From contig CALVAE010000148.1 of the NCBI GenBank assembly GCA_944325465.1, positions 1 to 32,213 on the forward strand: DNA of 32,213 nt, in the 5' to 3' direction. This document shows, piece by piece, positions 31,698 through 32,213 of this stretch. The notes below the pieces were generated by a model that did no database searches, had not been told where the DNA came from, and worked only from the letters and a program-made list of their open reading frames with translations. The DNA comes from an uncultured Bacteroidales bacterium (GTDB taxonomy: Bacteria > Bacteroidota > Bacteroidia > Bacteroidales > UBA932). A program made the translations under genes and the position numbers. How positions within the stretch are numbered: position 1 is the first letter of the stretch; every line of letters begins with the position of its first letter.

Positions 31698-32213
31698 TAT
31701 CTCCTCTTCGGCAAGGCCTGTCAGTTCGGATATCAGAGCCATTTCGAGACCTTTGGCCATCATGGCTCGCGCGACTTCCATTTTCCCTCTTGCTTCGCCT
31801 TCCGCAAGCCCCTTTGCTTCACCCTCGGCAAGCCCTTCTGCCAGTGCCTCGGCCCGGCATGTATTCAGGATATTCGTATAATCACGTTCGGTCATCATAT
31901 CGTGTTCGTATTTCAGTTTTTCTTCCGGTGTGAACCTCGATATCTCGCATGCCTCGAACAGCCTCTCGAAAGCCTCGATCCGCAACTCCTCCGGCAATCT
32001 CTCCATCGTCCCGATATGCTTCAGGGAGTAGCACCACTTGTCCGCCATGCTCCTGCACTCCTCCAGCGGCTTGTCGAAGCGGTCCAACTCCACAAAGGTA
32101 AGAAAAATAGTCTCATCCACGACCTCATGGGTGATTTTTTCACGGAAGGTATATTCTGACACATACCTGTCACCCCAGACCGCACCGTCACTCCTGTCGA
32201 ATTTCGGCACTCC
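31623..32213 (-). CDS. PD-(D/E)XK nuclease-family protein (Rpn/PDDEXK_2), 5' part outside window
   Basis: The C-terminal ~197 residues of a PDDEXK_2-type protein, the family annotated as Rpn recombination-promoting nuclease or 'PD-(D/E)XK nuclease family transposase'. The frame is open to the window edge, so the N-terminal nuclease core is mostly missing. Family segments include YTFREKITHEVVDETIFLTFVELDRFDK and KYEHDMMTERDYTNIL. A repeated alanine/glutamate block (EALAEGLAEGEAKGLAEGEARG), common at the C-terminus of this family, is also present. A GTG inside the visible part is not taken as a start. The last 75 bases are shared antisense with the MATE gene. Confidence 0.85.
   Translation of the reverse strand, partial: GVPKFDRSDGAVWGDRYVSEYTFREKITHEVVDETIFLTFVELDRFDKPLEECRSMADKWCYSLKHIGTMERLPEELRIEAFERLFEACEISRFTPEEKLKYEHDMMTERDYTNILNTCRAEALAEGLAEGEAKGLAEGEARGKMEVARAMMAKGLEMALISELTGLAEEEILPSSVQMEVTDDTDEIGQCPSDRN

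Overview
The window is a 32 kb piece of a Bacteroidota chromosome, most likely from the order Bacteroidales. Evidence for this: many TAnnTTTG-type -7 promoter boxes; few clear Shine-Dalgarno sequences; a DUF4492-cydA-cydB operon; a NigD-family lipoprotein; an S46 dipeptidyl peptidase; an ECF sigma factor paired with a beta-barrel-bearing partner; and a second, degenerate EF-G. The genus cannot be settled from the sequence. Nearly all of it is dense core genome. No rRNA, tRNA, CRISPR array or complete insertion sequence was seen, and no gene-free stretch exceeds about 200 bases.

Layout. 1-7051 (+): dnaG, metG, murB and murA, covering replication priming, Met-tRNA charging and the first two steps of UDP-MurNAc synthesis. 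A highly structured 181-base leader lies in front of murA. 7098-10710 (-): a DUF4492-cydA-cydB cytochrome bd operon with an O-methyltransferase at its end. 10821-13619 (+): a NigD-like lipoprotein, an ECF sigma factor, and a protein with a cytosolic head, one inner-membrane helix, a long linker and a C-terminal outer-membrane barrel. This is the architecture of the dual membrane-spanning anti-sigma (Dma) family. 13616-15752 (-): an M16 zinc peptidase and an exported protein of unknown function. 15819-18453 (+): dnaX and lptB. 18520-20829 (-): efp, and then cmk-ispH. 20946-22115 (+): a sigma-54 activator with no DNA-binding domain. 22201-24354 (-): an EF-G paralog with a damaged GTPase centre. 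24453-24668 (-): a 71-residue unknown protein. 24871-31697 (+): an XRE regulator with a coiled coil, rnhB, an exported alpha/beta hydrolase, a DPP7-type S46 peptidase, an Mrp-type ATPase and a MATE transporter. 31623-32213 (-): the 3' part of a PD-(D/E)XK (Rpn/PDDEXK_2) nuclease-family gene that runs off the edge.

Working together. The murB/murA pair feeds peptidoglycan synthesis. DUF4492-cydAB is a high-affinity terminal oxidase for low oxygen. The sigma factor and its barrel partner look like a one-step sensor from the outer membrane to transcription. DPP7 and the hydrolase point to an exported, peptide-using lifestyle.

Best leads: the 20-bp perfect inverted repeat that buries the murA start codon, with a competing upstream copy; the trans-envelope sigma/anti-sigma pair; the EF-G paralog lacking the catalytic His; the sigma-54 activator lacking an HTH; and dispersed repeat elements at 5610-5685 and 29111-29212.
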